This document shows, in pieces, positions 12,641-24,260 of a stretch of 64,000 nt of DNA (position 1 is its first letter; every line of letters starts with the position of its first letter). The translations under genes and the position numbers were made by a program. The notes beneath the pieces are model-generated. The model ran no database searches. It saw only the letters and a program-made list of their open reading frames with translations, and was not told the DNA's origin. The DNA lies in contig CP034975.1 in the NCBI GenBank assembly GCA_004026145.2, positions 17,305,046 through 17,369,045 of the forward strand. The letters are read 5' to 3'. The DNA comes from Takifugu bimaculatus (taxonomy: Eukaryota > Chordata > Actinopteri > Tetraodontiformes > Tetraodontidae).

Positions 12641-13798
12641 CATCATGAAGAGGTCATGATGGAAACTGACCAGCCATTAGCAGGGAAGCATATGTATCCT
12701 AATGGCATGACTCACCGGCCTCCCATGGGGATGAGCAGAAATTAAAGACAGGCGGGGAGTAGGAAGAGGAGGAAGAGAGAAAGACAACACCAGAAACATG
12801 ATGTGAGTGATTCGAGTCCCGTCTAAAGGCTTTCAACGAGAAAACGCACGAAGCATGCTGAGAAAATAGGTCCGTGTTATTATAGTCACCACGACAACTG
12901 CAAATATGAGGATGGAGTAGGCAGACAAGACTGTTTCTGTGTTTCTTGTCCTTTTTGGTTTAGTCCAAAGTACCATATCTGGTAAAACAATAAACCAACC
13001 AATGATTGTGTTCTGGGGACTCTGTGGAAAGGTTCAGCGAGAGCCGCAGCCTCAGCGCCCACATCAGAGACACGAGTGAAGGTCAGACACAACAGCGAGA
13101 CCTTTGGCTGGAACGTGGCTGGAAGCAGAAACAGCAGAGCGCCTCATGTTCAGCCTGGGTAGCGGAAGCAGAATACCATCAGATATATCCGGCGGTCAAT
13201 TATTTGAGCAGTCAGCTGACGGGAACTCTTACAGAGTCAGCAAAGGTCCTGAAAGGACCAGTATGAATCACGTTACAAAAAAAAAGAAGTTTCAAACCAG
13301 TTCAGTGAAGATCAAAGCTGAAAATCCTCTACACTGTTCATGATATAACAGTTTATCTATATTATGGAACAGTTCAGCTGCTACTTCAGGTTTTTAAGCT
13401 TTAGTGACTAAGATAAATCTGTTGAGCAAAACAGTTGCTCAACTTCTTCTGGAGCAGTGTTGAAATCATTCTGCCTCTTGTGACCAATGTGGGGAAACGA
13501 AAACCGCATTCAAGTGCTCAAGCGTCGCTGTGAGGAGAAGAGTCCGAGAGAAGAGCAAGCGAGAGCGACAGAGAGAGAGAGAGAGAGAGAATTGACTAGT
13601 TGATCGGCCCTGCCTCGTCCCCAGAGAGACTTAAGCTTCAGAGCAGAAACACTGGTGAGCTTTGTTTCAATCTCTCCTTCCGAGCAGGTTTGAAAGATGA
13701 AGGATGTGGATGTCAGGAATGCGCCCGTTTCCTGCCCAACACAAACGCTGCCAGAGTAACAGCTTTTGATATTTGGTTTAGATTCCACGGTGACTGGC

Positions 13799-16700
13799 AT
13801 GGAGGTGCGTCTTCTAGTTTGGTTGGCTTTGACCTTAATGGGGAGCAGCATCACGTCCGCACAGTCTGACCAGTACAGCAAAGCAATGGTGAGTTTTTAA
13901 CTCTTCAATCTGTCCAAGCATCCTTTCATTATTATACAGATACAGATTCGGAATGCCTGACTCAATTGCATCACAAGCTTTTCTCTGAAATAAGGTGTAT
14001 CGTTTCATATAGATATCTATTTACTGTATATATATGTGTATTTTTTTTTGGGGGGGGGTCATTTAGAACTTGTTTGCACGAGGGAATGCGCTAATATGTA
14101 GAATTCACATTGATACACAAAGATTTTTTATTTATTTTTCAAAGTGATTTCTTTCGAGAATTGATTAAGAATTTTTGAGACGACTCTGACACATCGAGCA
14201 GATATTTCGAGCTTCGATTAACAACGTGGGACTTCCGGAGGACATCCATTTTTACACTCGGGGAGATTGTGTCATTGCGTGTTCCTGCAGCTGTGTGTCA
14301 TGTGTGTCAGAAAAGACTTAAATCTGATTCTGCTTTTGGCAGTTCAGAATCAGCCATCAGGGTGTTGATGCTCCGAAGGTGTTTGACAACGACAGGTAGA
14401 TTTGTGCAAAGGAAAAGGAAGCAGGTGCCATTCGTTTTCTTTGCAGCTCCATGTAGAAACCACAGGAAAGTGGCTGTTGGCAACTGAGCCGACACCTTTT
14501 CCTTTACTGCATCATAACGGAAGAAAGGGCAGGTTTCAAAAGCACTTTGAAGCCGCAGCTATTCCTGCCATGTCTGCAGGTGTAACACATCAGCTCCGTG
14601 CACCTGCTGCCATTCTTTCATCCCTCTGAGCTGAGCTTGTCTTTACCCACTTTTAGACGACTCCCAAGGAAAGGCTCCTTTAAAAGTAACGGACCGCCCC
14701 AGATGATGCCTCTGTTGTACTCTGTGTGTGTGTCCAGGATTGGTTGGGCCGATATGGCTACCTCCCTCCTCCTGACCCCCGTACGGGTAACCTGCACACC
14801 AAAGAAGGGATCGAGCAGGCGATCAGAGTCATGCAGAGGTTCGGAGGGCTCCAGGAAACAGGGGTGCTCGGTACTGTCCTCCTCACACACACACTGCAGG
14901 AGAATCCCGTGGTGCCTCGCCTTTTGTCATTTGAGCTTCCTCTCTTCCAGACAGCGAGACCATCAGACTCATGTCAGCACGCCGATGCTCTTTGCCTGAT
15001 ATTATTGGCAGTGAGGACAGGCTGAGGAGGAAGAGGAGGAGGAGGAGGAAGCGATATGCCCTTTCAGGCCTAAAGTGGCATAAGACAGATCTCACTTGGA
15101 GGTGTGTTTCCTGTCATGCTCTTGTGGTTTTAGCTCAGACACATGAATGATAGATCCTTATATGTCACATGTTTGGTTTTCATCTTCTCAAGAGTGTCTC
15201 AATCTAAAATGTAACTTCCACTTTTCACAAAAGTGTCCACAGTTATCCATCGCCATCGCAGTCACCCAACCTGCCCGACATTTTGGTGGATAACATCCTG
15301 AGGTCTGCCTTCAAAGCTTGGAGCAACGTCGCCCCCCTGAACTTCCAGTCACGTGGCGACAGACAGCGGCGGGACGGCGGCTGGAGGGGACATCAGGGTG
15401 TCTTTTAACCGCCTGTTCCACGATGACGGGTACCCTTTTGACGGGCAGGGCGGCACCCTGGCCCACGCCTTCTTCCCCGGCAGTGCGGAGGTGGCTGGAG
15501 ACACACACTTTGATGATCAAGAGGTCTGGAGCTATGGAGGTGTGTATAAGTTGTGAAATGGTAACAGATGGAGAGCGTCTAAGTCCATCTGTCTTCTGTT
15601 TTTACACAAGTTCCCTGGTGTGACCCGGTAGTGTTCTTCTCTCTGGTGTTATTAGGTGACAGCAGCAGCACAGACCTGTTCGCAGTTGCTGTGCACGAGT
15701 TTGGCCACGCATTAGGACTGTCCCATTCCTCCTCTGATCCATCCATCATGAAGCCGTACTACCAGGGTGGTGTGGGGGACATTGTCAACTTCCAGCTCGC
15801 GGTGGACGACAAACTGGCCATCCAGCAGCTTTATGGTGAGTAATGAGCTGTACTGGTCTTAGCCTGCGTCTGACACTGTTTTTTCTGTTTGTGGTTGTCT
15901 AGTATGATGTCATCCTTTCTATTTAAAGAATGCAGTGTTCTAATGTGGCCACTGTTCAAACCAAACTTTAACATGATGAATAAACACCTGAGTGTTATAA
16001 TAGGAAGGAGGAACTTGTTTACTATAAGTAAATTCATCGAAATGTTCAATACATGCATATTCAAATCTCTCAGGAGATCACATATTCCACATATTTGTAG
16101 CCGTTTCTGAGCATCTCCTGATGCTTTGAATTGAATTGAATTGAACTGAATTGAATTGAATCAGGTTTATTGCCATTGTTCATGTAATACACAGTATTAC
16201 ACAAACTAGGAATTTGTCTTGGTGTGACGCTGCGACATTCAACATAAAGAACACAACACTAGAATAAGATAAATAAAATAAAATAAGACATATATACAGT
16301 ATATACAGAAATGGTAAGAAATAGTGCAGGTCAATGCAGGAGTAATGTGATGTTCATGGGTCCGACTGGCTGCTGTACATGGTGCTTAAGTGATAAGTCA
16401 CTTGGTGTTCAGCAGCCTGATGGCAGAGGGGAAGAAGCTGTTTGTGTAGCGGGAGGTTTTGGTCCGAATGGACCGTAGTCTCCTGCCTGAGGGGAGGGGG
16501 GAAAATAGTCCGTGACCAGGGTGGGAAGGGTCGGCCGTGATCCGACCTGCACACCTCCGGGTCCTGGAGATATACAGGTCCTGGATGGATGGAAGCCTGC
16601 AGCCGATCACCTTCTCGGCAGCCTTAGTCTTAGTCTATAGCCTTAGCCTTGCTATGATTCTTCCGTTGTAGGTGTAAGAGACACTGCACCATCAGATGGG

Positions 16701-18140
16701 GGTGACCCCCACCTACCACGCCTGCCCAGCCCACCTCCTCCGAGGCCGACACAGCTGTGAGTAGACCAAGGAAAGAAACACCACTGCGGACATCAAGATC
16801 CATAACCATGTTTTAGCACTCTCTAGCGGTTGTCTGACCGAACTGCAACCTTTGAAACCATCAACAATCCCCTCTGTCCCAGGTCGGACCCCTCATTTAA
16901 CGAGCGCTGTCAGGGAGGCTTTGACGCTGTAGCAAACATCAGGGGAGAGGTCTTCTTCTTTAAAGGTAAGAGGAAACTACCACTGACTGAGGAGAGCTCT
17001 CACAGCTCGGAAAAGGCACTTTATGACTGTCATTGCATATGTATACCGACAACATAGTGGTGCCCGTTTCTTTGATAAAGGTGCTCAGTTTTGGAGAACC
17101 AAGAGAGACGGTTCATTGGTGTCCAATAGGCCAGCTCAGATCCAAAACTTCTGGATGGGCCTTCCACCTCAAACAAATAAAATTGATGCAGTTTATGAGA
17201 GGAAAAGTGACAGCCACATCATCTTTTTTATTGGTAAGTGACAAAATTCCAAAGTCATGTTAGCATGAACAGGCATGAACTTAAAAAGCTCAAAAGTAAA
17301 AATTTTAAATAAGAAATCTATCCCAGGTGCAGGTAACCTGGCAAAAAAAAAAGAGATGTCCTGAAGAGCTTTGGAGTTATAACAGTGCATAAACATAAAA
17401 CTTAATGCAATTTCTTTTCAAATGAAAACACAACTGTTCAATGAGCGGTATGACAGCACACAGATACAGATACAATCCAAAAATATCATCACTCCTTCTT
17501 CTCCCAAGAGTCTCAGTATTGGGTCTTCAAAGACACTGAAGCCATGTCCGGTTACCCCCGGCCCCTCTCTGACTGGGGCATGATGAGGAGAAATGGGCAG
17601 CCGGTGGACAAGGTGGAAGCTGCCTTTATCTGGGCCCACAATGGCAAAACCTACCTGTTCAGCGGTGGCGAGTTCTGGAGGTTTGACTGAGAGTCAAAAG
17701 AGGCAAGGGGTGCACATTCAGCCGGAATCAGGTTACCCTCGGGATAACAGCCTGTGGGCCGGAGTGCCGTCCCACATGGATGACATCATCAGCTGGGGCG
17801 AAGGTAACTTTCAGAAGCACAAGTGTGTCGTGATTTTTCTGACATTAGTGCAGGATCCTGCCTCGTATCAGACCTCAACTAACTGTAGCTGTGATTTTTA
17901 GGAGATGCCTACTTCTTCAAGGACAACTTTTACTGGGTGCTGAAAAATGGAGGACTGAACCAAGAGGTCGTGACTCCTCAATCCACCGCTGTGGACTGGT
18001 TAAGATGTCCCGCTCCGCCTGCAGAGCCAACTCCAGTAGATCCTCGTTTCCCAAAGCAGTGTAACTGCGAATTAAACAGGGCGTCTTCATTCATAAATCT
18101 GAGCTGGCTCCTCCTGGCCTTGGTTGTATTGATAATATAA
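13799..18140 (+). CDS. mmp25: mmp25-like GPI-anchored matrix metalloproteinase, copy 1 (two single-base frame breaks)
   Basis: Membrane-type zinc endopeptidase of the MT6-MMP (MMP25) group. Exons: 13799-13888, 14738-14870, 14951-15101, 15234-15539, 15656-15835, 16672-16756, 16883-16965, 17081-17233, 17509-17803, 17902-18140. Order: signal peptide, propeptide with cysteine switch RRCSLPD, furin site RRKRRRRRKR followed by YALSG, catalytic domain with HEFGHALGLSH and a later Met, proline-rich hinge, four-bladed hemopexin domain ending in a Cys, then a CNCELN stem and a hydrophobic tail typical of a GPI signal. This points to MMP25/MMP17 type; the YALSG junction favours MMP25. Compared with copy 2 there is one extra A near 15348 (exon 4) and one extra C near 17685 (exon 9), each breaking the frame. 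Exon 3 is intact here, unlike copy 2. The extra bases may be sequencing errors. Confidence 0.85.
16122..16620 (-). mobile_element. 3' end of a LINE, 5'-truncated, in the intron before the mmp25 copy 1 hinge exon
   Basis: The minus strand at about 16,398-16,610 encodes the end of a LINE protein (PSIQDLYISRTRRC, then LPSGRRLRSIRTKTSRYTNS and FFPSAIRLLNTK). This is the usual C-terminus of teleost LINE reverse transcriptases. An untranslated tail follows, ending in AATTC-type repeats at 16,122-16,160. It is a fragment of a different element from the LINE at 9.2 kb. The corresponding intron of mmp25 copy 2 lacks it, together with flanking intron sequence. Confidence 0.75.
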
Positions 18141-20077
18141 GGGGCAGGGTGGAACACAGACACTGGAATAGCTTGTTTTTCTTTTGGTACTTTCCTCCTC
18201 TCTCCACTGGAGGGCAAAAAGGCTAGTTTAGTCACCAAACCCCATTAGCTGGCTGTAAATAGCATATTGGAATTTGTTTTTTTAAACTCTCAGCTTTGTA
18301 TTTAATGTGAGGTTTATTTATTTAGAAATCAGAACAGTTACTGAACAGTTAAAATTCGATTTTTTACACCTCATCTTGCTCCATCCAACCTGCACATTTT
18401 TAACCTACACCGTCCCACTTTGTAATCTATAAGTGAAAGGAATTCTCCACCGAAACCCCGCTACTGATACTGGGAGGGACTTCGACAGAAACCTGGGTCT
18501 AATCCAAAGTCGGGCTTCTGGGGACGGTAATGTTTCAGACATGTTTTACAGATGCAATAGTTTGGCTTCACAGCTGATGAAATCAGGATTCAGCATCATT
18601 AAATTGAGTGTACAGAACAAAAGAAATAAATGTGGAATGAATTGGAGAAACCGTAGCATAATCCAGATGGATTTCCAGGCTCTGGCAGCAGAAGTGAATG
18701 GAGCCTTGAGCTTTTTACCTGTTGAAACACCAAGTGGCAAAAGACAACCAGTAATTTAAGAGCAGAAATGTCAAAGAATAAATTGATATTTTTGTCATTT
18801 GATTTTGGGCGCGTAAACTGTGTTCCACGTTGTTCCCATCGGTAACTAGATATACAGGACATGCCTGTCATTCTCCTCTCTCAGGTAGCACCCGAGATTC
18901 TGGGTCACTTACTCAACCAAGAGTGTCAAACCGTGAATGAGTGTCGCCTGGAGGGGGGAAACTTTTGACATCAAAGGATGAACAGAATGAATAATGCATT
19001 AGTTAATCATCAAGGGTTTCAAAATTTGCACAAATTGTTAATTATGTTCCTTATGTTTGAAATGTTTCGAGCAGGCTGTGACAGACCAACTACATAGGAA
19101 GAGTTAAACATAGGAAACAAAGTCTGAATCAAATGGGTGATAAATTGGAATACAGCACGGATCTAGATACAGCTACAAGCGTTATGTCATTTAACTCTAA
19201 CTTTTTCAAAAGGCGAGTCAACTGTGGGATTAAGTTGTATGCAAGTGAACAATGGCAGAGATTAGCTTTAATTCAATCACATGTTCTCGATAATTTAGGC
19301 TTAAGCGCCACTTTAAAGAGCGTCACCCGAAAAACACAGAACGCCAAAACATTGACAATTTTATTTTAGAGATATTTTAACATTTCACAGCACAGTTGCA
19401 TAAAAGTGTGCACCGAAGTCAGGAGTCACAGATAACAGATAATAAGATAGTTTAAAGCAATGATTAATCCTTCACCAAGCAACAGGAGTGCTACTTTATC
19501 AAAGTGGCCAAAAGTCGTGTACTTCAAGTGTCTGTGGTAATATTAGAGGTAAAAGAGGAACACAGAAATCAGGAGCTTCAACAAACCCCTTTTCTATATC
19601 ATAGAACAAAATGTGCACGTTAACTGAATATTATTCCTTACTGCTTTTCACCCCGTGACTAACTGCTACATTGAGCCTTTGTTGACTTTAGTTAATTGTA
19701 AACGGATGAAAAACATTCAACAGTTAAAGATAGGTGTAGACTTTACCACTCCTGCTAAAATCGTAGACTAAGATGCACGTTAAGAGTTAGAGTGCTGGTT
19801 TTACCACCGTTGCCTTAAATGTTTGCATTTCGCTCCAGTGTTGTACTGAGGGAATCATTCATGCTGCCTTTCTATTGGGTGGTTCGTAAACCTGGGTCAG
19901 AGCAGCAGTCATATGAAACGCTTGGTTTGGTCACAGACCATCTTTGGAGACAAGACCACAATGATTTTGGCAAACGGTGGGGTCAGCTTTGTGGAGACAT
20001 TCACAATCAGCGTTCCAGCTCAGTTCTGACTGAATATGAGGGAGATGAATCTCTGCAGAACCTCAACTGCTGGGGCT
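18141..20077. other. Interval between mmp25 copy 1 and CA A (convergent 3' ends)
   Basis: Both flanking genes end here, so it probably holds their 3' untranslated regions. AATAAA hexamers on + occur near 18,625 and 18,776. No protein family is recognisable in the short open frames, including the 108-codon one at 18,433-18,759, whose first part is not preserved in unit 2. The counterpart in unit 2 is 35,958-37,889. Confidence 0.45.
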
Positions 20078-21677
20078 CTAAAACTTTAGCAGGACAAGGC
20101 TGAGAGCCGTCAGAGCCAGTGAGAAGGAGGCTGGGATTGAGACGCCTGCGGACGTGGCCTCCGTGGTCTGCGTGGTCTGCGTGGCCTGCGTTGTGACTCG
20201 GAGCTCATTTCCCTGGACGCTTCTGTAGATGTTCGTCATTAATTCTGAATTTGTGCTGGTTTTGAAGTACACAGACGTGCTGAAGAGGTCAATCTAGCAG
20301 AAAAACCAAAACGATCAATGTTTTCTGCTGTTCTCCCTGAAAATTCATTTAAAAAAATCAACACTCACCAAATCTTTGCTGACTTTAATCGAGTCCTTGA
20401 ACACCGTCCAAACCACAGCCTCGTTGCAATCAGGCGTGGTCAAGGAGCCAAGGTAGCGGTAATACTTTGTACGATCGACCCCTTCCAGGAGAGCGTCCAA
20501 CGTAAGGCCAGGTGCCATGTTGACAGAGGTACCTGAGGAAGGAATATGTTCAGGCTTTCCCCCCCAAACAGCACATGAGACTCAATGCTCAACTTCTTAC
20601 CAGCGTTTGTGATGTTTTGCAGGTAAGAGGTCAGTGTCTTCCAGCTCGCAGGGCTGCCCATAGCGTTACCGTCCATGACCTTCAACGAAAGCATGACCAG
20701 TTTCATCTTGCTCCGTTTTCTCGAGCTCCGACAACAAGGGCAATAAAGTCTTTTACTCACCTCGATGAAGAAACCGAGAGCAGCAAGTCCCTCAGAGTCC
20801 GCAAAACCTAAGGTCGTGTTCCCATTATAAGAGGACTTCAGGTTCACGATGTGCAGCTTGACATGAAGCAGAGAAGAATACGTTTGAATGTGTCCTACTC
20901 TAACCTCTTGAGCTCTTAGCTGAAAGGTTAAACCACGTTACCTCCATAGGATACTGTTTTCCATCCACAGTGTGCTCAGAGCCGGGCACAGAGGATCCAT
21001 TCCCCCAGTGCAGTTGGAAATGCAGACTGTCGTAGGTCTCAGACAAGTCTCCCCCCGACACCTTGACACCACTTTCAAAAATCACTGTCACTGGGACAGG
21101 AGGACAAAGAAGAAATCCTGGGTCAAAAGTGGGCAGATTTTTGACTTGTTAAATATTCTTGTTATTTGTATTTGTTTTTGGCACCGCACCACCCAGTGCC
21201 CTCACCGGTCTTGCCCGTGTTAAAAAAGCTCTTGAACGCGGTCGTGCTGCTGTAGTTGTAAAAGGTGAACGCTGTCAAATTTTCGTTGGCCTCGGCGTTT
21301 GCTGAGACGATGTTGATGGGAGACTGTCGACTCCCATTGCAGTATTCGGGTACAATGGTGGGCCAGCGTGTGTCATCTATAAGATGGGGGAGACTTTAGG
21401 AGGCGGGAAGAGAAGGAATTAAAAAGCACAAAGTACTGTTAAACTAAAGGGAAGTACTTACTGCAAGATGCTTGATGATAACACCATTCTGAAAAAGGAA
21501 GATCATTTCATCATCAAGGGGAATTTCATTTTAGGAGAAATTTCATTTTTGACTCATTAAAAGGATATAAATTAGGAAGCATTTCTATATGAGTCCATTA
21601 TAGCTACCTATGCCATTTGATGTACAATAGACAGGTGAGAGAACACACCCAAGAACCACAGCCAGGAACCACATCAT
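20078..21677 (-). CDS. Carbonic anhydrase IV-like, gene A (zinc ligand His94 replaced by Gln)
   Basis: GPI-anchored alpha-carbonic anhydrase type. Eight coding exons from the start: 21608-21677 (signal peptide MMWFLAVVLGCVLSPVYC), 21462-21488 (EWCYHQASC), 21206-21376 (CNGSRQSPINIV), 20942-21090, 20761-20856, 20601-20679, 20369-20532 (SLTTPDCNEAVVWTVF) and 20078-20293 (Thr-rich stem and hydrophobic GPI tail). The phases join to 323 codons without a stop. Disulfide cysteines, the third zinc His (LHIV) and Thr199 (TTP) are present. The zinc site reads LHFQLHWG where A', B, B' have LQFHLHWG, so ligand His94 is Gln (codon 21014-21016) and Gln92 is His (21020-21022). Hydration of CO2 should be lost or very weak. 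The proton-shuttle position is Lys (NTGKT). The stem carries an in-frame Thr/Gln expansion relative to A'. Possibly a CA-related protein, or a decaying copy. Confidence 0.88.
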
Positions 21678-22227
21678 CTGGAAGAAAGAAAAGGGTTGAT
21701 TAAACCAAACAAAAGCAATCAATAGAAATCTTTAGAGCTGTTTGGGCTGCGTGCCTCCGGCCACTTTCCAGAGACAGAAGTGTGTGCGCACACCATGGAT
21801 TTCAACCTACTAAGTGTCGTTATACTGGTTTCTTGTATTGTCTTACAGTATGTTTGTTTGTATTTCCAGGATTCAGGGATTGTTTGTTGTTATTTGTTTT
21901 CTTTCCCAAGCCTCTGAGGGAGGCTCTTCCTTTTGAGGAAATTCCCCAAATTTATTTTCTGATGGAAAATCTCAAAATATCAAGTCGTTTCACATTAATG
22001 AAGTCACAGCACATATCCTATGTCCATGAAATGGTTCTGCACTACATGCAAAGGCAAAAAGGGATGAATTCCGATTTAGCAGTTGGTACAAAGCAAAATA
22101 AATAAATAAATAAATTGCAAAAAAACAATTTTAAACATTCTTTTGAATTTATAACAAGAAGCACCAACATAACACAAACTAAAGGAATAAAACCTTTCAG
22201 AGAACAAAGAATGGCCTCTCATCTTAC

Positions 22228-22287
22228 CTTTGACACCTGTAGAATCTCCTCTGACTGGAGGAGAGCTTCGGCCTGCCTCTATTTATC
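22228..22287 (-). promoter_or_regulatory. Probable promoter and 5' untranslated exon of CA gene A
   Basis: On the minus strand a TATA-like ATAAAT (plus 22281-22286) lies about 50 bases before a strong GTAAGA donor (exon end at 22228). The first coding exon of gene A begins directly after an acceptor (CTTCCAG, then ATGATG), so a separate 5' untranslated exon is required, and this is the best candidate. The same arrangement recurs in unit 2 at 40,243-40,301. Confidence 0.5.
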
Positions 22288-24260
22288 CGTTCCAGGTCGA
22301 CACCGCCCTCGATTCCAAAGCTCAGCAACTTCCCTTCAGAAATATTCTGACGTTTGCTGAGGAGTGGAGACAAGAAAATCTCAGCTGACGACTACTGACA
22401 TTAAAAGAAGACGTTCACATGCGTTTCGGGCTTAGACACACGTGTCCCCCCCCCCCCCCCCCCCCGAAAAATGGTTTCAATGCTTCTCGGAGTAATGGCC
22501 GCGTATAAGCCACTACGGCCTTCCTCAGGCAAAGCTGCAGTTGGGTACATAATTTTTACCATTGTATGTTAACACATACATGTTTTTAGGATTAGATTGC
22601 TATAAAACATTTGACATGATGTGAATCTGAGGTACGTGTTGCTTGTTTGTGGGAAAGTCCCACTGTACTAAATATAGATGTGTTTAAGTCCCTCATCTGG
22701 AAGCAGTTTCACCTCACCAATATTACTTTTTATGTTAAAGGAGTGGGTTTACTGGCCAAATATTCATCTGTCATGATTATGGCACTAATATTCAGGAAGA
22801 GGCCCATGTTTGTACAAACTAGGACGCAGGTTTCCGTTAATGAATCAGTTTGACTGCTTGGATTGTCGGTGAAAGTTGCTTCAGTATCAGTCCTGCTCAT
22901 AATTGTTTGACTCTAACTTTAAGTGGTTGATTCAGTCTCCTTACTACTTGAAAGATGTTAATCATTTAAAATGACACATAAAGTGCATCATGGTACAGTA
23001 ATCATATGCTAATGTGCATGTATTTGGACCATGAGGACCTGAGAACAATAAAATACATAGAAAAGCCAAAACACAATCTTGAAAAAACAACTTGGTGCAA
23101 ATTACAGTGACATTCAGGCCAAACCAGATTAGAGATTAGACTCAGAGAAATTCTCTCTCTCTCTCTCTTCAGAGAATAATCTAAAACAAATTGGTCACGT
23201 CAGTCACATGAGCTCGGTTCCAAAAAGCAGTTTTATAGGATGTAGCTCCATGGAGCTCACTTAGAATTTGGTGCTTTTCCCTGCTAAGAAAATAAAGAGG
23301 ATACAGCGATCTTAATTGTGGAAACAGTAGCGGTGGTTCAGACACAACTCTCGGGTGTTTAGGGCCTCTCTTTGACCAGGTGATGCCGGGAGACGTGCAT
23401 TAAACTATTCCAAACATTTGAACGCTGATTTTACCATTGCAAACAACAATCGCGGAGTTCAAAGTCATTGTTTACATGAAAGTGCAGCCAGGAGCAGGTC
23501 TGAAACACGTCCTCCCTCACCTGCGGCTCATCTGGGGTGATCTGCTTGGCAGCTTTAGGGAGCGGCTTGTTCCTCCTCTTGTCGCCAGATCGTTGTAGAT
23601 CCTCTGTGGTAACGCTTGGCCCTCCTTGAGAATTTTTCAGCTCGAACTTTTGCTAGTCTGCATTCCTTGTGAGTCGTACCTGCCTCACCTCTATCTTCTT
23701 TTCCTATTTTTATATATGTATGTGTGTTTGTGTGTGTATATATACTGTATATATGTGTATATATATGTGTGTGTGTATGTATATACTGTATTTACTGTAT
23801 GTATATATGTGTGTGTGTGTATGTATGTATGTATATATATATACACACACACACGTATGTATGTATGTATAAAGAAACTTTGGAGTGCTCCTTTTTGTCA
23901 CGTTGACTTCTGCTGCTATTTAATTTTATTATTTTACATTTTCTACAGATCTATTTATTTATTTATATTTATTTGTTTGTTTGTTTGTTTGTTTATGCAG
24001 TTTTAGGAAACCTGAAAACTGTCAAACCTGTCCTGGTCAACCATTCGCTTGATCTCTTGTGACACTTGTGAAAAGACTAATTTTATTTAAGAAACATTTA
24101 CTAGGATACAGTAAAGTATATTGGGGGTGTGCAACAGGCTAAATATGTGTGATAAATAACGGCGTTCATATGACTCAGTCAATCCTTCATTACACCAAAG
24201 AAAAGAAGCAGTGCAAAAGTGTGAAAAGTGTGGCTACATATTGCATATATTGCTGTGGCT
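22288..24260. other. Interval between CA A and CA B, with poly-C and AT/GT microsatellite
   Basis: Contains a poly-C run at 22,446-22,465, a CT run near 23,153, and a TATG/TG/CA microsatellite at about 23,712-23,870. A TTTG/TTTA-rich tract follows at 23,950-23,995. No exon was recognised. The counterpart in unit 2 (40.3-42.8 kb) carries an extra segment of about 580 bp at 41,445-42,017, absent here. Confidence 0.5.

Noticed and set aside
18433..18759. 108-codon + strand frame downstream of mmp25 copy 1
   Set aside because: The start is not preserved in unit 2, there is no known domain, and it lies in likely 3' untranslated sequence.
23626..24006. 126-codon + strand frame rich in Tyr, Val, Cys and Ile
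   Set aside because: Produced by the TATG/TGTA microsatellite; not conserved in unit 2.
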